A stretch of 64,000 nt of DNA, from assembly GCA_964485345.1 (NCBI GenBank), contig CAZAJB010000004.1, forward strand, positions 12,703-76,702, read 5' to 3'. Source of the DNA: UBA5420 sp964485345 (GTDB lineage: Bacteria; Bacillota; Limnochordia; Darwinibacteriales; Darwinibacteriaceae). A program made the translations under genes and the position numbers. The notes beneath the pieces are model-generated. The model ran no database searches. It worked only from the letters and a program-made list of their open reading frames with translations, and was not told where the DNA came from. Numbering within the stretch: position 1 is the first letter of the stretch; each line of letters starts with the position of its first letter. This document shows positions 34,293 through 42,799 of the stretch, one piece after another.

Positions 34293-35356
34293 ACGTTGAA
34301 TCGGAAGAAAATGACATCGCCATCCTGAATCTGGTAGTCTTTTCCTTCCACCCTAGCTAGGCCCTTTTCTCGGCAAGCCGCAACAGACCCTTCATTTACC
34401 AGTATTTCCCAATTTATGACTTCCGCCCGAATAAAACCTCTCTCCATATCGGAGTGGATTCGGCCCGCCGCCTGAGGTGCTAACATTCCCCGGGAAATAA
34501 TCCATGATCTGGTTTCGTCACCCTTGATTGTGTAAAACGTAATCAGGTCTAGGAGACGCGCACAGGCATCAACCAAACGGTGCAGGGCTGGCTTGTCCAT
34601 ACCGGCTTCAACTAAAAACAACCTAGCATCTGCGGGGTCTAAACGGCTGATCTCCAGCTCGAAATCTGCAGACATACATACCACTTCAGAACCCTCCTCC
34701 TCGGCGACTGCCAGAAAGGCGGGGTCCAAATCGCTTTGTCCTTCGTTGACATTAGCCAAGTAGAGCAGGGGCTTGGCCGAAAGCAGGGGTAAATCCGCTA
34801 ACTGCGGCAGATCGGTTCGCCGCAAAGGCGTACCTTGTTCCAGGGTTTCTTGGTATTGATGGAGGAGTTCCAGTTCTTCGCGGTAGAGCGCTTCTCCAGT
34901 CTTGAGCATTCTGGTTGTGCGCTCCCGGCGCCGTTCTAGACTTTGCAGATCAGCGAGGATCAGCTCTAGGTCAATGATCTCCAGATCACGCAGGGGGTTG
35001 ATCCCCTCTTCCTGACTGGCCACGTCGTCAGCCCGAAAGCAGCGGACCACATGAACCAAGGCGTCCATTTCCCGAATGTGGGCTAAGAACTGGTTGCCCA
35101 AGCCCTCACCCTTGCTTGCGCCCCTGACCAAACCAGCAATATCGACAAACTCCATGGTGGCGCCGGTTAGCGTCTCGGGCCTACTGACCTTGGCAATTTC
35201 AGCAAGCCGCTGATCGGGAATGAGCACCGTGCCCAAATTTGGTTCGATGGTGCAAAACGGGTAGTTCAAGGCAGGTACCTCAAGTTTCGTTAATGCGTTG
35301 AAAACAGTCGACTTGCCAACATTGGGTAGACCGATCATTCCGATTTGTAACGCCAT
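34289..35356 (-). CDS. ychF: Redox-regulated ATPase/GTPase YchF
   Basis: A 355-aa Obg-related P-loop protein. G1 is GLPNVGKST near residue 8, a PNLGTV segment with VPD follows, G3 is DIAGLVRGASKGEGLGNQFL, and the specificity motif is NVNE rather than NKxD, which is why YchF prefers ATP. The C-terminal TGS domain (about 270-355) ends VIFFRFNV. It binds ribosomes and influences stress responses. ATG 35356 gives the canonical MALQIGMIGLPNVGKS opening with GGGGGT upstream. It lies upstream of rpsF, as yyaF does in Bacillus. Confidence 0.97.
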   Translation of the reverse strand: MALQIGMIGLPNVGKSTVFNALTKLEVPALNYPFCTIEPNLGTVLIPDQRLAEIAKVSRPETLTGATMEFVDIAGLVRGASKGEGLGNQFLAHIREMDALVHVVRCFRADDVASQEEGINPLRDLEIIDLELILADLQSLERRRERTTRMLKTGEALYREELELLHQYQETLEQGTPLRRTDLPQLADLPLLSAKPLLYLANVNEGQSDLDPAFLAVAEEEGSEVVCMSADFELEISRLDPADARLFLVEAGMDKPALHRLVDACARLLDLITFYTIKGDETRSWIISRGMLAPQAAGRIHSDMERGFIRAEVINWEILVNEGSVAACREKGLARVEGKDYQIQDGDVIFFRFNV

Positions 35357-35411
35357 TGATTTCACACCCCCGAAGATGTACACTAAGGTGAAGAAGGAGG
35401 ATCCAGACATT

Positions 35412-35867
35412 ATGAACCGACTTGCAAGGGCGGGGTTCATAGCCGCACTATACATCGTCTTAATCTTTGTATTTCAAGCCATCAGTTTCGGACCGGTCCA
35501 GCTTAGAGTGGCAGAAGCGTTGACCCTACTGCCCATGGTCTATCCTGAAGCGATCGGCGGTATCTATGTGGGCGTGCTTTTGTCGAATATTCTAGGCGGT
35601 CAAGGCCCCTGGGACATTCTTGGCGGCAGCTTTGTGAGCCTGCTAGCAGCTTTCATTACATATCGCTTCAAGGGCCGGTTGATCGGCTACGCTTCTCCCA
35701 TCGTACTGAATGCTTTCTTGGTCAGTCTGTACCTCTCGTATATCCTGGGTCTACCAGCCTATTGGCCCCTGGTTTTGAGCATCGGAGCTGGTCAAACTGT
35801 GGTTATCTTGGCCCTGGGAATCCCCCTCTTGCGCTTTGTGCAAAAAAACCAAGAGAGGTTTCTATAG
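35412..35867 (+). CDS. queT: QueT family transporter
   Basis: A 151-aa membrane protein with about five hydrophobic helices, belonging to the QueT family of ECF S components thought to import queuosine precursors. The conserved block GPVQLRVAEALTLLPMVYPEAIGGIYVGVLLSNILGG is present. ATG 35412 has AAGGAGG 11 bases upstream. It is divergent from ychF, and only 55 bases separate the two starts, leaving no room for a full preQ1 riboswitch. The six final bases overlap the convergent ATPase gene. Confidence 0.88.
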   Translation: MNRLARAGFIAALYIVLIFVFQAISFGPVQLRVAEALTLLPMVYPEAIGGIYVGVLLSNILGGQGPWDILGGSFVSLLAAFITYRFKGRLIGYASPIVLNAFLVSLYLSYILGLPAYWPLVLSIGAGQTVVILALGIPLLRFVQKNQERFL

Positions 35868-36905
35868 TAGGAGGATTTCGGCTAAGATCTCATCGCGATA
35901 CTCTGTGAGGGCCGCAAAGTCCATGGCGCCAGCGTAGTATTCTTCCACTGCAATGTGGCTTGATTGGGCGTCGAGGAGTGCTTTTAAGCCCTCCTCGATC
36001 AGTTCTTGCCAAAGCAGAAGGTCTTTTTCTTCAGTTCGATCCAGAGGTCCGCAGATAATTCTCGGGCCTTTTATATTGCCCAAGGGCTCGAGCGAGAGCT
36101 CGCTCAAGACTGCCAAGCCTAAGTCGGGGATCGTGATATGAAGGAGCCTGGCTGGATTCAAGGGATAATGAAAGGCCTCTACGTTGTAGCCGGCTCTTTG
36201 CCCATACTGCAAAATCGCGGCAAGCTGCTCCCCTTGACCCATCCCTAGGCCGCCCTGGAGAATGAAGCGATGGGGCAAACCTTCTACCAGGCTTTGGATA
36301 TGACTGACATACCCCTCTGGTGTCAAGGCAGAGGCAAAAAGGCGTCTAACACGGCCTTGGTGTTCTCCCCGCCGTCTTGGTTCTATTAAGGGCAGGATCT
36401 CTCCCACTTGACCGGCACAATCTGCCCGTTTGGATCGATTGCCCGCGGCAATATTCTCCTCCACGGCCAAGGCAGCGGCAAAGTAGCGGAAAGCAGCCGC
36501 GAAATGGGCCCGTTTGATGCGGCCACCCTCGATTATTTCTGCTCGTTTTTCGTCGAGCTCCTCTTTAAACCAGAAGTCCCCAAGGGCAAGAATCTGATCT
36601 CTGCAACCAGGCAGATCTGCATCCATGACATGGGGCGCTGTGGCATCCACTAGGGCTATGCCCAACGAGGGAAAGGACACGGCATCGAGAGCACCCGAGT
36701 CAGAACTGCAAAAGAAGAGTTCTCGGTCATAGCCATGTTCTCCTACCGTTTGCGCAATATAGCGCATAAAGCTGGACTTTCCTGTGCCGGGACCTCCCTT
36801 TAGGAGATAGATCCTTTTTGCCTCAGGACCAATGATGTTGTCAAAAAAGGAGTGAAAGCCTTTACCTGAATTGCTTCCCGCAAAAAAGTGACGGGTTATT
36901 GTCAT
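35862..36905 (-). CDS. P-loop ATPase of the PRK06851 type
   Basis: A 347-aa soluble protein with a clear Walker A, LLKGGPGTGKSSF near residues 35-45, preceded by a conserved HFFAGSNSGKGFHSFF start. Its function is unknown. The second half contains FILQGGLGMGQGEQL near 217-227, which looks like a second P-loop with the Lys replaced by Gln. ATG 36905 has GGGAGG nine bases upstream. It lies downstream of the DUF951 gene on the same strand. Placement in this uncharacterised family is from memory of its motif pattern. Confidence 0.75.
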   Translation of the reverse strand: MTITRHFFAGSNSGKGFHSFFDNIIGPEAKRIYLLKGGPGTGKSSFMRYIAQTVGEHGYDRELFFCSSDSGALDAVSFPSLGIALVDATAPHVMDADLPGCRDQILALGDFWFKEELDEKRAEIIEGGRIKRAHFAAAFRYFAAALAVEENIAAGNRSKRADCAGQVGEILPLIEPRRRGEHQGRVRRLFASALTPEGYVSHIQSLVEGLPHRFILQGGLGMGQGEQLAAILQYGQRAGYNVEAFHYPLNPARLLHITIPDLGLAVLSELSLEPLGNIKGPRIICGPLDRTEEKDLLLWQELIEEGLKALLDAQSSHIAVEEYYAGAMDFAALTEYRDEILAEILLL

Positions 36906-36973
36906 CAAAGTCAACCTCCCTGGGATAGAGCCTTTTTTCTCACTATATTCTACCCTCGTCGGTTGTGCCTAAA

Positions 36974-37138
36974 CTACTTAACGATCTGTCTGACTAATTT
37001 ATCTCGTGGCACCAAGATTACCCGCCCGCAGGTGGTGCACTTCAGACGAGTGTCTACTCCCGGTTTTAGAACCTCCCAGTTCTGCCCGCCACAGGCGTGT
37101 TTTTTCTTAAGGCGCAAGATCTGTCCTAGGTCGTGCAT
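36974..37138 (-). CDS. DUF951 (YyzM-like) small zinc-ribbon-like protein
   Basis: A 54-aa ORF below common length cut-offs. It reads as a DUF951/YyzM protein: an LGQILRLKKKHACGGQNWEV start, then TRLKCTTCGRVILVPRDKL. Cys16, Cys34 and Cys37 could bind metal. ATG 37138 has AAGGTGG seven bases upstream, and a TGCTATAAT extended -10 lies at 37170-37178. In Bacillus, yyzM lies next to yyaF (ychF), so finding it a few kb from ychF is consistent. Function is unknown. Confidence 0.88.
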   Translation of the reverse strand: MHDLGQILRLKKKHACGGQNWEVLKPGVDTRLKCTTCGRVILVPRDKLVRQIVK

Positions 37139-37169
37139 CGCTTCGCCACCTTTTCCCTCTATTACAATT

Positions 37170-37178
37170 ATTATAGCA
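37170..37178 (-). promoter_or_regulatory. Extended -10 promoter candidate for the DUF951 gene
   Basis: On the minus strand TGC-TATAAT forms a perfect extended -10 element 31 bases before the start codon. No good -35 box is at the right distance, which extended -10 promoters can tolerate. Confidence 0.5.
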
Positions 37179-37262
37179 TAGGTTAATACCCAAGATTAAA
37201 AAGGTATCTGGCAAGGAAGCGAGAATATTGGAGAGATGAAACAGACAGAAAGGATGACGTTC

Positions 37263-38141
37263 TTGAAAAAGATTAATGTTGTACTCTTGCTTGTAATTCT
37301 TTCCCTGTCCTTAATCGCCTCACCCATGGCACTCTTGGCGGATGAAGGTGATCAGGCCGTCGCGACGGTTAATGGTGTTGCCATCAGTAGCAAAGATTTC
37401 TACGCTACCTTGGAGGCGCAGTACGGTTCTTTTGCCCTGCAGGAGCTAATCCAAAATGAGATGATCAGACAAAAGGCAGATGCTCTAGGGGTTACCTTTG
37501 ATGGAGACGACTTCGCCGAAATGTATCAAATGGTCATTGCTCAACTCGGCGGAGTTGAGGGTCTGCAAGCGTTTTTGCTGCAGAACAATGTGTCTGAAGA
37601 TGTGTTTATTGCACAATTGCAGTGGAATATGCTTCTAGGTAACTTGGCCAGAGCAGAGGTTGAAGTCCAGGATGGCGCTGTCGAAGCCTTCTTTAAGGAA
37701 AACAGCTCTTACTACGACGAACCAGAGACAGTTGAAGTCAGTCATATTCTTCTGGATACAGAAGAAGAAGCCCAGGAAATCCTGGCTCTACTCACAGACG
37801 GTGCAGACCTCTTGACCCTCGCAGGTGAACGTTCTTTGGATCCAGGTACGGCCTCCCAGGGCGGGTACCTCGGGGTTGTCCCGAGAGGCTACACTGTTCC
37901 GGAGTTCGAAGAAAAGGCCTTTAGTCTCGCTGTTGGCGAGTACGGTCTAGCAGAGAGTAGCTTCGGCTGGCATGTTATCACGGTTCATGCCAAGAACGAA
38001 GGAAAGACAGCGGTCTTTGCCGAAGTCGCAGTTGAGGTAGAAAACGACTACCGCGGCAGCCAGGCTTTGGATCTAGAGAGCTATCTATTCAAACTTGAGC
38101 AAGAGTCAAACATCCAGATTCAGTGGGCACCACAGCAATAG
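37263..38141 (+). CDS. Secreted PrsA/SurA-like peptidyl-prolyl isomerase
   Basis: A 292-aa exported foldase. A signal peptide covers about residues 1-27 (KKINVVLLLVILSLSLIASPMALLA then DEG), without a lipobox Cys, so it is probably released rather than lipidated like Bacillus PrsA. A SurA-N-like chaperone part follows, then a parvulin domain (about 155-255, VEVSHILLDTEEEA to ESSFGWHVITV). I prefer TTG 37263, which has AAAGGA eight bases upstream and gives MKKINVV; ATG 37236 is the alternative with a poorly spaced site. It likely aids folding of secreted proteins. Confidence 0.88.
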   Translation: MKKINVVLLLVILSLSLIASPMALLADEGDQAVATVNGVAISSKDFYATLEAQYGSFALQELIQNEMIRQKADALGVTFDGDDFAEMYQMVIAQLGGVEGLQAFLLQNNVSEDVFIAQLQWNMLLGNLARAEVEVQDGAVEAFFKENSSYYDEPETVEVSHILLDTEEEAQEILALLTDGADLLTLAGERSLDPGTASQGGYLGVVPRGYTVPEFEEKAFSLAVGEYGLAESSFGWHVITVHAKNEGKTAVFAEVAVEVENDYRGSQALDLESYLFKLEQESNIQIQWAPQQ

Positions 38142-38153
38142 CAGAATGTAAAT

Positions 38154-38188
38154 ACGCCCTCTTCTCTCGAGAAGAGGGCGTTTCTTTG
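38154..38188 (+). terminator. Intrinsic terminator between the parvulin gene and gcvPB
   Basis: ACGCCCTCTTCT (38154-38165) and AGAAGAGGGCGT (38170-38181) form a perfect twelve-base-pair stem with a tetraloop and a TTCTTT tail. Located between convergent genes, it can serve both strands. Confidence 0.92.
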
Positions 38189-38195
38189 TGCTTTT

Positions 38196-39659
38196 TTATG
38201 CTTTTTCCCAGCGTAAGACGGGGTGCCGGGCTGCTCTAGACTCGTCGAGTCGCTTCAGCGGTGTTGAATGGGGCGCTGATGTGACAAGTTCTGGGGTTTC
38301 TTTGGCTTCTTGGGCAATCGTCCGCATCACCTCGATAAACTCATCTAGGGTGGACTTTGGCTCTGTCTCCGTAGGCTCAATCATGATAGCCTCGTCAACA
38401 ACCATGGGAAAGTAGACTGTAGGTGCGTGGTAACCATAGTCCAGGAGGCGCTTAGCAATGTCCAGAGTGCGCACTCCATACTTGTCTTTCTGCCAGTTAC
38501 CTGACAAAACAAACTCATGCATGCAGGTGCGATCATAGGCCAATTGGTAGACGTCCTTCAACTTGTGCATCATGTAGTTAGCGTGAAGCACAGCTGTCTC
38601 ACTGACCTCTTTAAGCCCCTTCCCGCCATGGGAACGAATGTAGGCATAGGCCCGAGCGTAGACCAGGAAGTTGCCGTAGAAAGAACGGACCCGGCCGATG
38701 GAGTTCTCGGGTGTGACAAAGGTGTAGCGATCGTCCCGCTTCTCTACAACGGGACCCGGCAAGAACTGTGCCAGCTCTTTGCAGACAACGATGGGTCCTG
38801 CACCTGGTCCGCCGCCACCATGGGGTGTGGAGAACGTCTTGTGTAGGTTGAAGTGGACTACATCAAAGCCCATATCGCCTGGGCGTGCAATACCCATAAT
38901 GGCGTTGGCGTTAGCCCCATCATAGTACAAGAGACCGCCAGCATCATGCACGAGCTTCGCAATTTCGCAAATGTTTTCGTCAAAAAGACCGAGTGTGTTG
39001 GGATTGGTCAGCATGAGACCAGCAGTGTTGGGGCCCACAAGACCCTTGAGGGCTTCTACATCCACGCCGCCGCGCTCGTCTGACGGAACTTCGACTACTT
39101 TGTAGCCAACCATGGCGCAACTGGCGGGATTGGTTCCATGTGCTGAGTCGGGAATGATCATCTCGTTACGATGACCTTCTCCCCGGTGGGCGTGATAAGC
39201 CTTAATGACCATCAAACCAGTTAACTCACCATGGGCTCCTGCCGCTGGCTGTAAGGTCGTTGCATCAAGACCTGAAATGACAGCAAGGTACTGGCCAAGG
39301 TTGTACATAAGCTCGAGAGCCCCTTGTACGGTCTCTTCAGGCTGGTAGGGATGAATCGTTGCAAAGCCTGGAAGGCTTGTTACGTCCTCATTCACCCTGG
39401 GATTATACTTCATGGTGCAGGAGCCGAGGGGATAAAAGCCCACATCGACGCCGTGATTCAACCTAGAAAGCTGGGTGTAATGACGAACGACTTCAAGTTC
39501 GCTGACTTCAGGCAAAGCAGGAGCTTCCTCCCGCAGAAAATCACTGGGAATAAGCTCTGTCACCGGTACTTCAGGAACGTCTAGGTCAGGAAGTCGATAG
39601 CCCCGTCGCCCAGGTGTGGAGCGTTCGAAAATTAAGGGGACAAGTTTACGTGTGGTCAT
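38196..39659 (-). CDS. gcvPB: Glycine dehydrogenase (decarboxylating) subunit 2
   Basis: A 487-aa PLP-binding subunit of the glycine cleavage P-protein, split into two chains as usual in Bacillota. The PLP lysine lies in HFNLHKTFSTPHGGGGPGAGP; GSCTMKYNPR and DSAHGTNPASCAM are also diagnostic. With subunit 1 it decarboxylates glycine and loads aminomethyl on GcvH lipoate. The ATG overlaps the gcvPA stop in ATGA, indicating coupled translation. The unit order gcvT-gcvH-gcvPA-gcvPB is transcribed right to left. Confidence 0.98.
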   Translation of the reverse strand: MTTRKLVPLIFERSTPGRRGYRLPDLDVPEVPVTELIPSDFLREEAPALPEVSELEVVRHYTQLSRLNHGVDVGFYPLGSCTMKYNPRVNEDVTSLPGFATIHPYQPEETVQGALELMYNLGQYLAVISGLDATTLQPAAGAHGELTGLMVIKAYHAHRGEGHRNEMIIPDSAHGTNPASCAMVGYKVVEVPSDERGGVDVEALKGLVGPNTAGLMLTNPNTLGLFDENICEIAKLVHDAGGLLYYDGANANAIMGIARPGDMGFDVVHFNLHKTFSTPHGGGGPGAGPIVVCKELAQFLPGPVVEKRDDRYTFVTPENSIGRVRSFYGNFLVYARAYAYIRSHGGKGLKEVSETAVLHANYMMHKLKDVYQLAYDRTCMHEFVLSGNWQKDKYGVRTLDIAKRLLDYGYHAPTVYFPMVVDEAIMIEPTETEPKSTLDEFIEVMRTIAQEAKETPELVTSAPHSTPLKRLDESRAARHPVLRWEKA

Positions 39660-41002
39660 GAGATCAACCCCCTTAGCAGATTTACAAAGCTGTCAATTTC
39701 TTCTTTGGTCCTTGCTTCGGTTACCGAGAAAAGTACGCTCTCAGGCAGACCAAAGCGTGCCAGTGGCAGACCACCGACAAAGCCATGTTCAGCTAGGCGA
39801 ATGTTGACTTCATCCCAGTCTACAGAACCCTGAATGACGAACTCCCTAAAGGAAGGTGCGCTAAAGCGCGAAGACAAGCCTTCAATTTCCAGTAGGCGTT
39901 TCTTCAGGTAATTGGCCTTTTGCAGGGATTGATATCCTACATCCCTAAAGCCCTCTTTGCCTGTTACACTAAGGTAAATGGCTGCCATCAGGGCATTTAA
40001 GGCTTGGTTGGAACAAATATTCGATGTTGCTTTTTCCCGGCGAATGTGTTGTTCCCGGGTCTGCAGGGTCAAGACAAAACCTCTTGTGCCATCTGTATCC
40101 ACGGTCTCGCCGACGACACGACCGGGCATCCGGCGAATCAGTTTGGTGCCTGTGGTGGCAAAAAACCCGAGGGATGGTCCGCCAAAGCCCATGGAATTAC
40201 CGAGGCTTTGACCGTCACCTACTACGATGTGTGCACCAAGTTCCCCTGGGGACTTCAGCAGGCTTAGGCTGATCGGATCGACTGCCATAACCAGCAAAGC
40301 ACCGTGCTCTTCAGCGACTTTTTTAAAGGGAGCAATGTTTTCCAAGAGGCCAAAAAAGTTAGGCTGTTGTACAACAACGCAGGCTGCTTCAGACCAAGAA
40401 ATCCCCTCCGCAGACTCCGGATCTACAAGGCCCGTTGCCTCATCGTAGGGCAGATAGGCGATGGATACATTTTGGCTCTCTAAGTAGAGACGCACAACAT
40501 CCCGCCATTCAGGATGCAAAGAGGCTGGTAGCACCACAAGTTCGCGCCGAGTGGCAGCGCAAGCCATGAGAGCTGCTTCCGCCAAAGCGCTGGCGCCATC
40601 GTACATGGAAGCGTTCGATGCTTCCATACCTGTCAACTCGCAAATCAGCGTTTGATACTCGAAAATGCTCTGCAAGACCCCCTGGGTGATTTCGGGCTGG
40701 TAGGGTGTGTAAGCGGTGAGAAACTCGCCCCGACCCGCAAGATGCTTAATGACACTGGGAATCAAATGGTCATAGGATCCTGCACCTAAGAAGGAGACGG
40801 AGGACTGGAGATCGTTGTTCTTGCTGGCAAGTTCCGAAAAATGACGTACCAGTTCGGCCTCGCTTAAGGGTGCAGGGAGATCAAGGTCGGCGTGAAGACG
40901 TATTTCCTTGGGGATAGCGGTAAATAGATCATCTACCTTGTCTACCCCAATGGTTTCTAGCATCTCTTGCCGTTCCTCCTTGGTCAGCGGAAGATAGCGC
41001 AT
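39656..41002 (-). CDS. gcvPA: Glycine dehydrogenase (decarboxylating) subunit 1
   Basis: A 448-aa partner of GcvPB. It has the subunit-1 features FLGAGSYDHLIPSVIKHLAGRGEFLTAYTPYQPEITQG and MYDGASALAEAALMA, and lacks the PLP lysine, as expected. The ATG has AAGGGGG seven bases upstream and is two bases past the gcvH stop. Together the two subunits form the alpha2beta2 enzyme. No dihydrolipoamide dehydrogenase or lipoate ligase gene is in the window. Confidence 0.98.
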   Translation of the reverse strand: MRYLPLTKEERQEMLETIGVDKVDDLFTAIPKEIRLHADLDLPAPLSEAELVRHFSELASKNNDLQSSVSFLGAGSYDHLIPSVIKHLAGRGEFLTAYTPYQPEITQGVLQSIFEYQTLICELTGMEASNASMYDGASALAEAALMACAATRRELVVLPASLHPEWRDVVRLYLESQNVSIAYLPYDEATGLVDPESAEGISWSEAACVVVQQPNFFGLLENIAPFKKVAEEHGALLVMAVDPISLSLLKSPGELGAHIVVGDGQSLGNSMGFGGPSLGFFATTGTKLIRRMPGRVVGETVDTDGTRGFVLTLQTREQHIRREKATSNICSNQALNALMAAIYLSVTGKEGFRDVGYQSLQKANYLKKRLLEIEGLSSRFSAPSFREFVIQGSVDWDEVNIRLAEHGFVGGLPLARFGLPESVLFSVTEARTKEEIDSFVNLLRGLIS

Positions 41003-41004
41003 AC

Positions 41005-41382
41005 TTAAACCCCCTTCAGAAATGCTTCATACTCCTGTTTGTTCATTAAATCGCCTGTTTGAGCAACACCTTCAACTTCAATTTCCACAATCCAACCCTG
41101 ATCTAGAGGAGATTCGTTGACCAGCTCAGGACTGTCTTCGAGAGCTTCGTTAACTGCCACAATTTCGCCGCTCACAGGAGAATAGACATCGCTTACAGCC
41201 TTGACGGACTCAAGGGCGGCGATACCTTCGCCTTCTTCCACCGTATCGCCTACGGAAGGAAGATCGACAAAAACGATGTCGCCCAACTCATTTTGAGCAT
41301 AGTCGCTGACGCCAAGGCGGATGATATTGCCTTTAACTAAAAGCCACTCATGTTCTTTGGTAAACCGTAACTGTTCACTCAT
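41005..41382 (-). CDS. gcvH: Glycine cleavage system H protein
   Basis: A 125-aa lipoyl carrier shuttling the aminomethyl group between P, T and L proteins. The lipoylated lysine is in ALESVKAVSDVYSPVSGE near residue 60, and the opening FTKEHEWL is typical. ATG 41382 has GGAGG seven bases upstream. It lies between gcvT and gcvPA in one operon. Confidence 0.98.
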   Translation of the reverse strand: MSEQLRFTKEHEWLLVKGNIIRLGVSDYAQNELGDIVFVDLPSVGDTVEEGEGIAALESVKAVSDVYSPVSGEIVAVNEALEDSPELVNESPLDQGWIVEIEVEGVAQTGDLMNKQEYEAFLKGV

Positions 41383-41440
41383 GATGAAACCTCCTAGTGT
41401 TTTTTTGAGTTATCGCAAAAAGCTTCCGGTCAAGGCGGAA

Positions 41441-42517
41441 TTACGCTAAAAAGCGACCCTTAATAATCTTGGCCCGTGCAAGCTTTTTCCTTACTTGAAC
41501 CTGAATTTCTGTATCTGCTTTAGCGTAGGCCACTTCCACATAGCCCATTCCGATAGGATGGTCGAGGGTGGGGGAATGGGTGCCACTGGTGACAACGCCA
41601 ATTTCTTCGCCCTCAAGGTTGAGGAGTGGGTAACCCTGACGGGGAATTCCCTTATCGAGCATGGTAAATGCAACGAGCTTTCGCTGGACGCCTTCATCCT
41701 TTTGCTTCTGAAGAACGTCTCTGCCAACGAAAGACCCTTTATCAAGCTTGATAAAACGATTCAGGCCGGCCTCCAAAGGAGTTATATCTTCGCCAATGTC
41801 GTTTCCGTAAAGGGGCATTCTGGCTTCGAGACGCAGACTATCACGGGCGCCTAAACCAATCGGTTTTACACCGTATTGTTCACCCTTTTGTAGGCATTCA
41901 TCCCATAATTTTTCGGCTAGGGCGTTGGGAAAGTAAAGCTCAAAGCCATCTTCGCCGGTGTAACCCGTGCGAGAGACGAGAAGCTTCGTGCCTTCGTATG
42001 TAACTTGAATAAAGGTATAGTTTTTCAGTTCAGATAGAGATAGACCGAGAATCTCTTCAACGAGAGGTGCTGACTTTGGACCCTGCACAGCGATTAGGGT
42101 CAGCTCATCACTGAGATCCCGCAGCTCTGTTTCAGGCCGGAGGTTTGCCTTGATCCAGGCATAGTCTTTCGCTGCATTAGATGCATTGACGACCAACCAA
42201 AAACCGTCAGCTGTACGATACACCAGGATATCATCAATAAACCCACCGTTTTCATTGGTGAGAGGGCTGTATTGAATTTCACCCTCCTTAAGAACGCTGG
42301 CATCGTTGGTGGTAACATAATTTACGGTATCTAGGGCACCCGGGCCGGTCAATTCGAATTCGCCCATGTGGGTCAAATCGAAAATACCAACCTTCGTCCT
42401 CACCGTATTGTGTTCCTCCAAAACCCCAACATACTGTACAGGCATCTCAAACCCTGCATAGTCCACCATCTTGGCCCCAAGGGCACGGTGTCTAGCTGTT
42501 AATGGAGTTTGTTTCAA
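41441..42517 (-). CDS. gcvT: Glycine cleavage system aminomethyltransferase
   Basis: A 358-aa T-protein that transfers the methylene group from GcvH to tetrahydrofolate, releasing ammonia. Canonical segments are MVDYAGFEMPVQY, GIFDLTHMGEFELTG, the folate-binding SRTGYTGEDGFELY and RDSLRLEARMPLYG. The start is TTG 42517 with AAAGGAG eight bases upstream. It is the first gene of the gcv operon. I looked for a glycine riboswitch in the leader and did not see one; the operon's promoter is not clear. Confidence 0.98.
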   Translation of the reverse strand: MKQTPLTARHRALGAKMVDYAGFEMPVQYVGVLEEHNTVRTKVGIFDLTHMGEFELTGPGALDTVNYVTTNDASVLKEGEIQYSPLTNENGGFIDDILVYRTADGFWLVVNASNAAKDYAWIKANLRPETELRDLSDELTLIAVQGPKSAPLVEEILGLSLSELKNYTFIQVTYEGTKLLVSRTGYTGEDGFELYFPNALAEKLWDECLQKGEQYGVKPIGLGARDSLRLEARMPLYGNDIGEDITPLEAGLNRFIKLDKGSFVGRDVLQKQKDEGVQRKLVAFTMLDKGIPRQGYPLLNLEGEEIGVVTSGTHSPTLDHPIGMGYVEVAYAKADTEIQVQVRKKLARAKIIKGRFLA

Positions 42518-42598
42518 CTGTCCATCTCCTTTCTCAATTCTTGGTGATCCTTATCATCGGACACTAACTCTTTCTCCATGGGAAACCAGTTTCCTTCT

Positions 42599-42627
42599 GT
42601 CACACATTCTTCTTCTGAGGATATAAT
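42599..42627 (+). promoter_or_regulatory. Promoter candidate pointing away from gcvT
   Basis: GTCACA (42599-42604), 17 bases, and a perfect TATAAT (42622-42627) on the plus strand. It lies about 40 bases before a possible 31-aa ORF. The -35 box matches four of six positions. Confidence 0.4.
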
Positions 42628-42665
42628 ATGGGGCAACGATTCGAGTCTGTAAGGGGGATAAGAAC

Positions 42666-42761
42666 ATGTTCTTGCTCAAGAAGATTATGGATCCCATTCT
42701 AAAAGCTCGGCAAAAGACAATGATTCTTATTTGGCATCGCAAACGACGGCGGCCGGTATAA
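42666..42761 (+). CDS. Possible 31-aa basic peptide
   Basis: An ORF of 31 codons starting at ATG 42666, with AAGGGGG seven to eight bases upstream and a plausible promoter 40 bases before it. The peptide opens MFLLKKIMDPILKARQKT, an amphipathic helix, and ends in a run of basic residues (HRKRRR). It resembles no family I know; membrane-active, nucleic-acid-binding or non-coding interpretations are all open. It lies alone on the plus strand between gcvT and a TPR gene, beside the remote DnaA-box cluster. Confidence 0.35.
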   Translation: MFLLKKIMDPILKARQKTMILIWHRKRRRPV

Positions 42762-42799
42762 CGCTAATAAACTTCGGCAAGTGGTCTCTAGCTGGGGTT

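Noticed and set aside
34485..34498. Noc-site-like ATTCCCCGGGAAAT in ychF
   Set aside because: One mismatch in the palindrome; kept only as a remark beside the perfect site in noc.
42518..42665. Glycine riboswitch before gcvT
   Set aside because: Expected from the operon, but the characteristic tandem-aptamer motifs could not be found in this gap.
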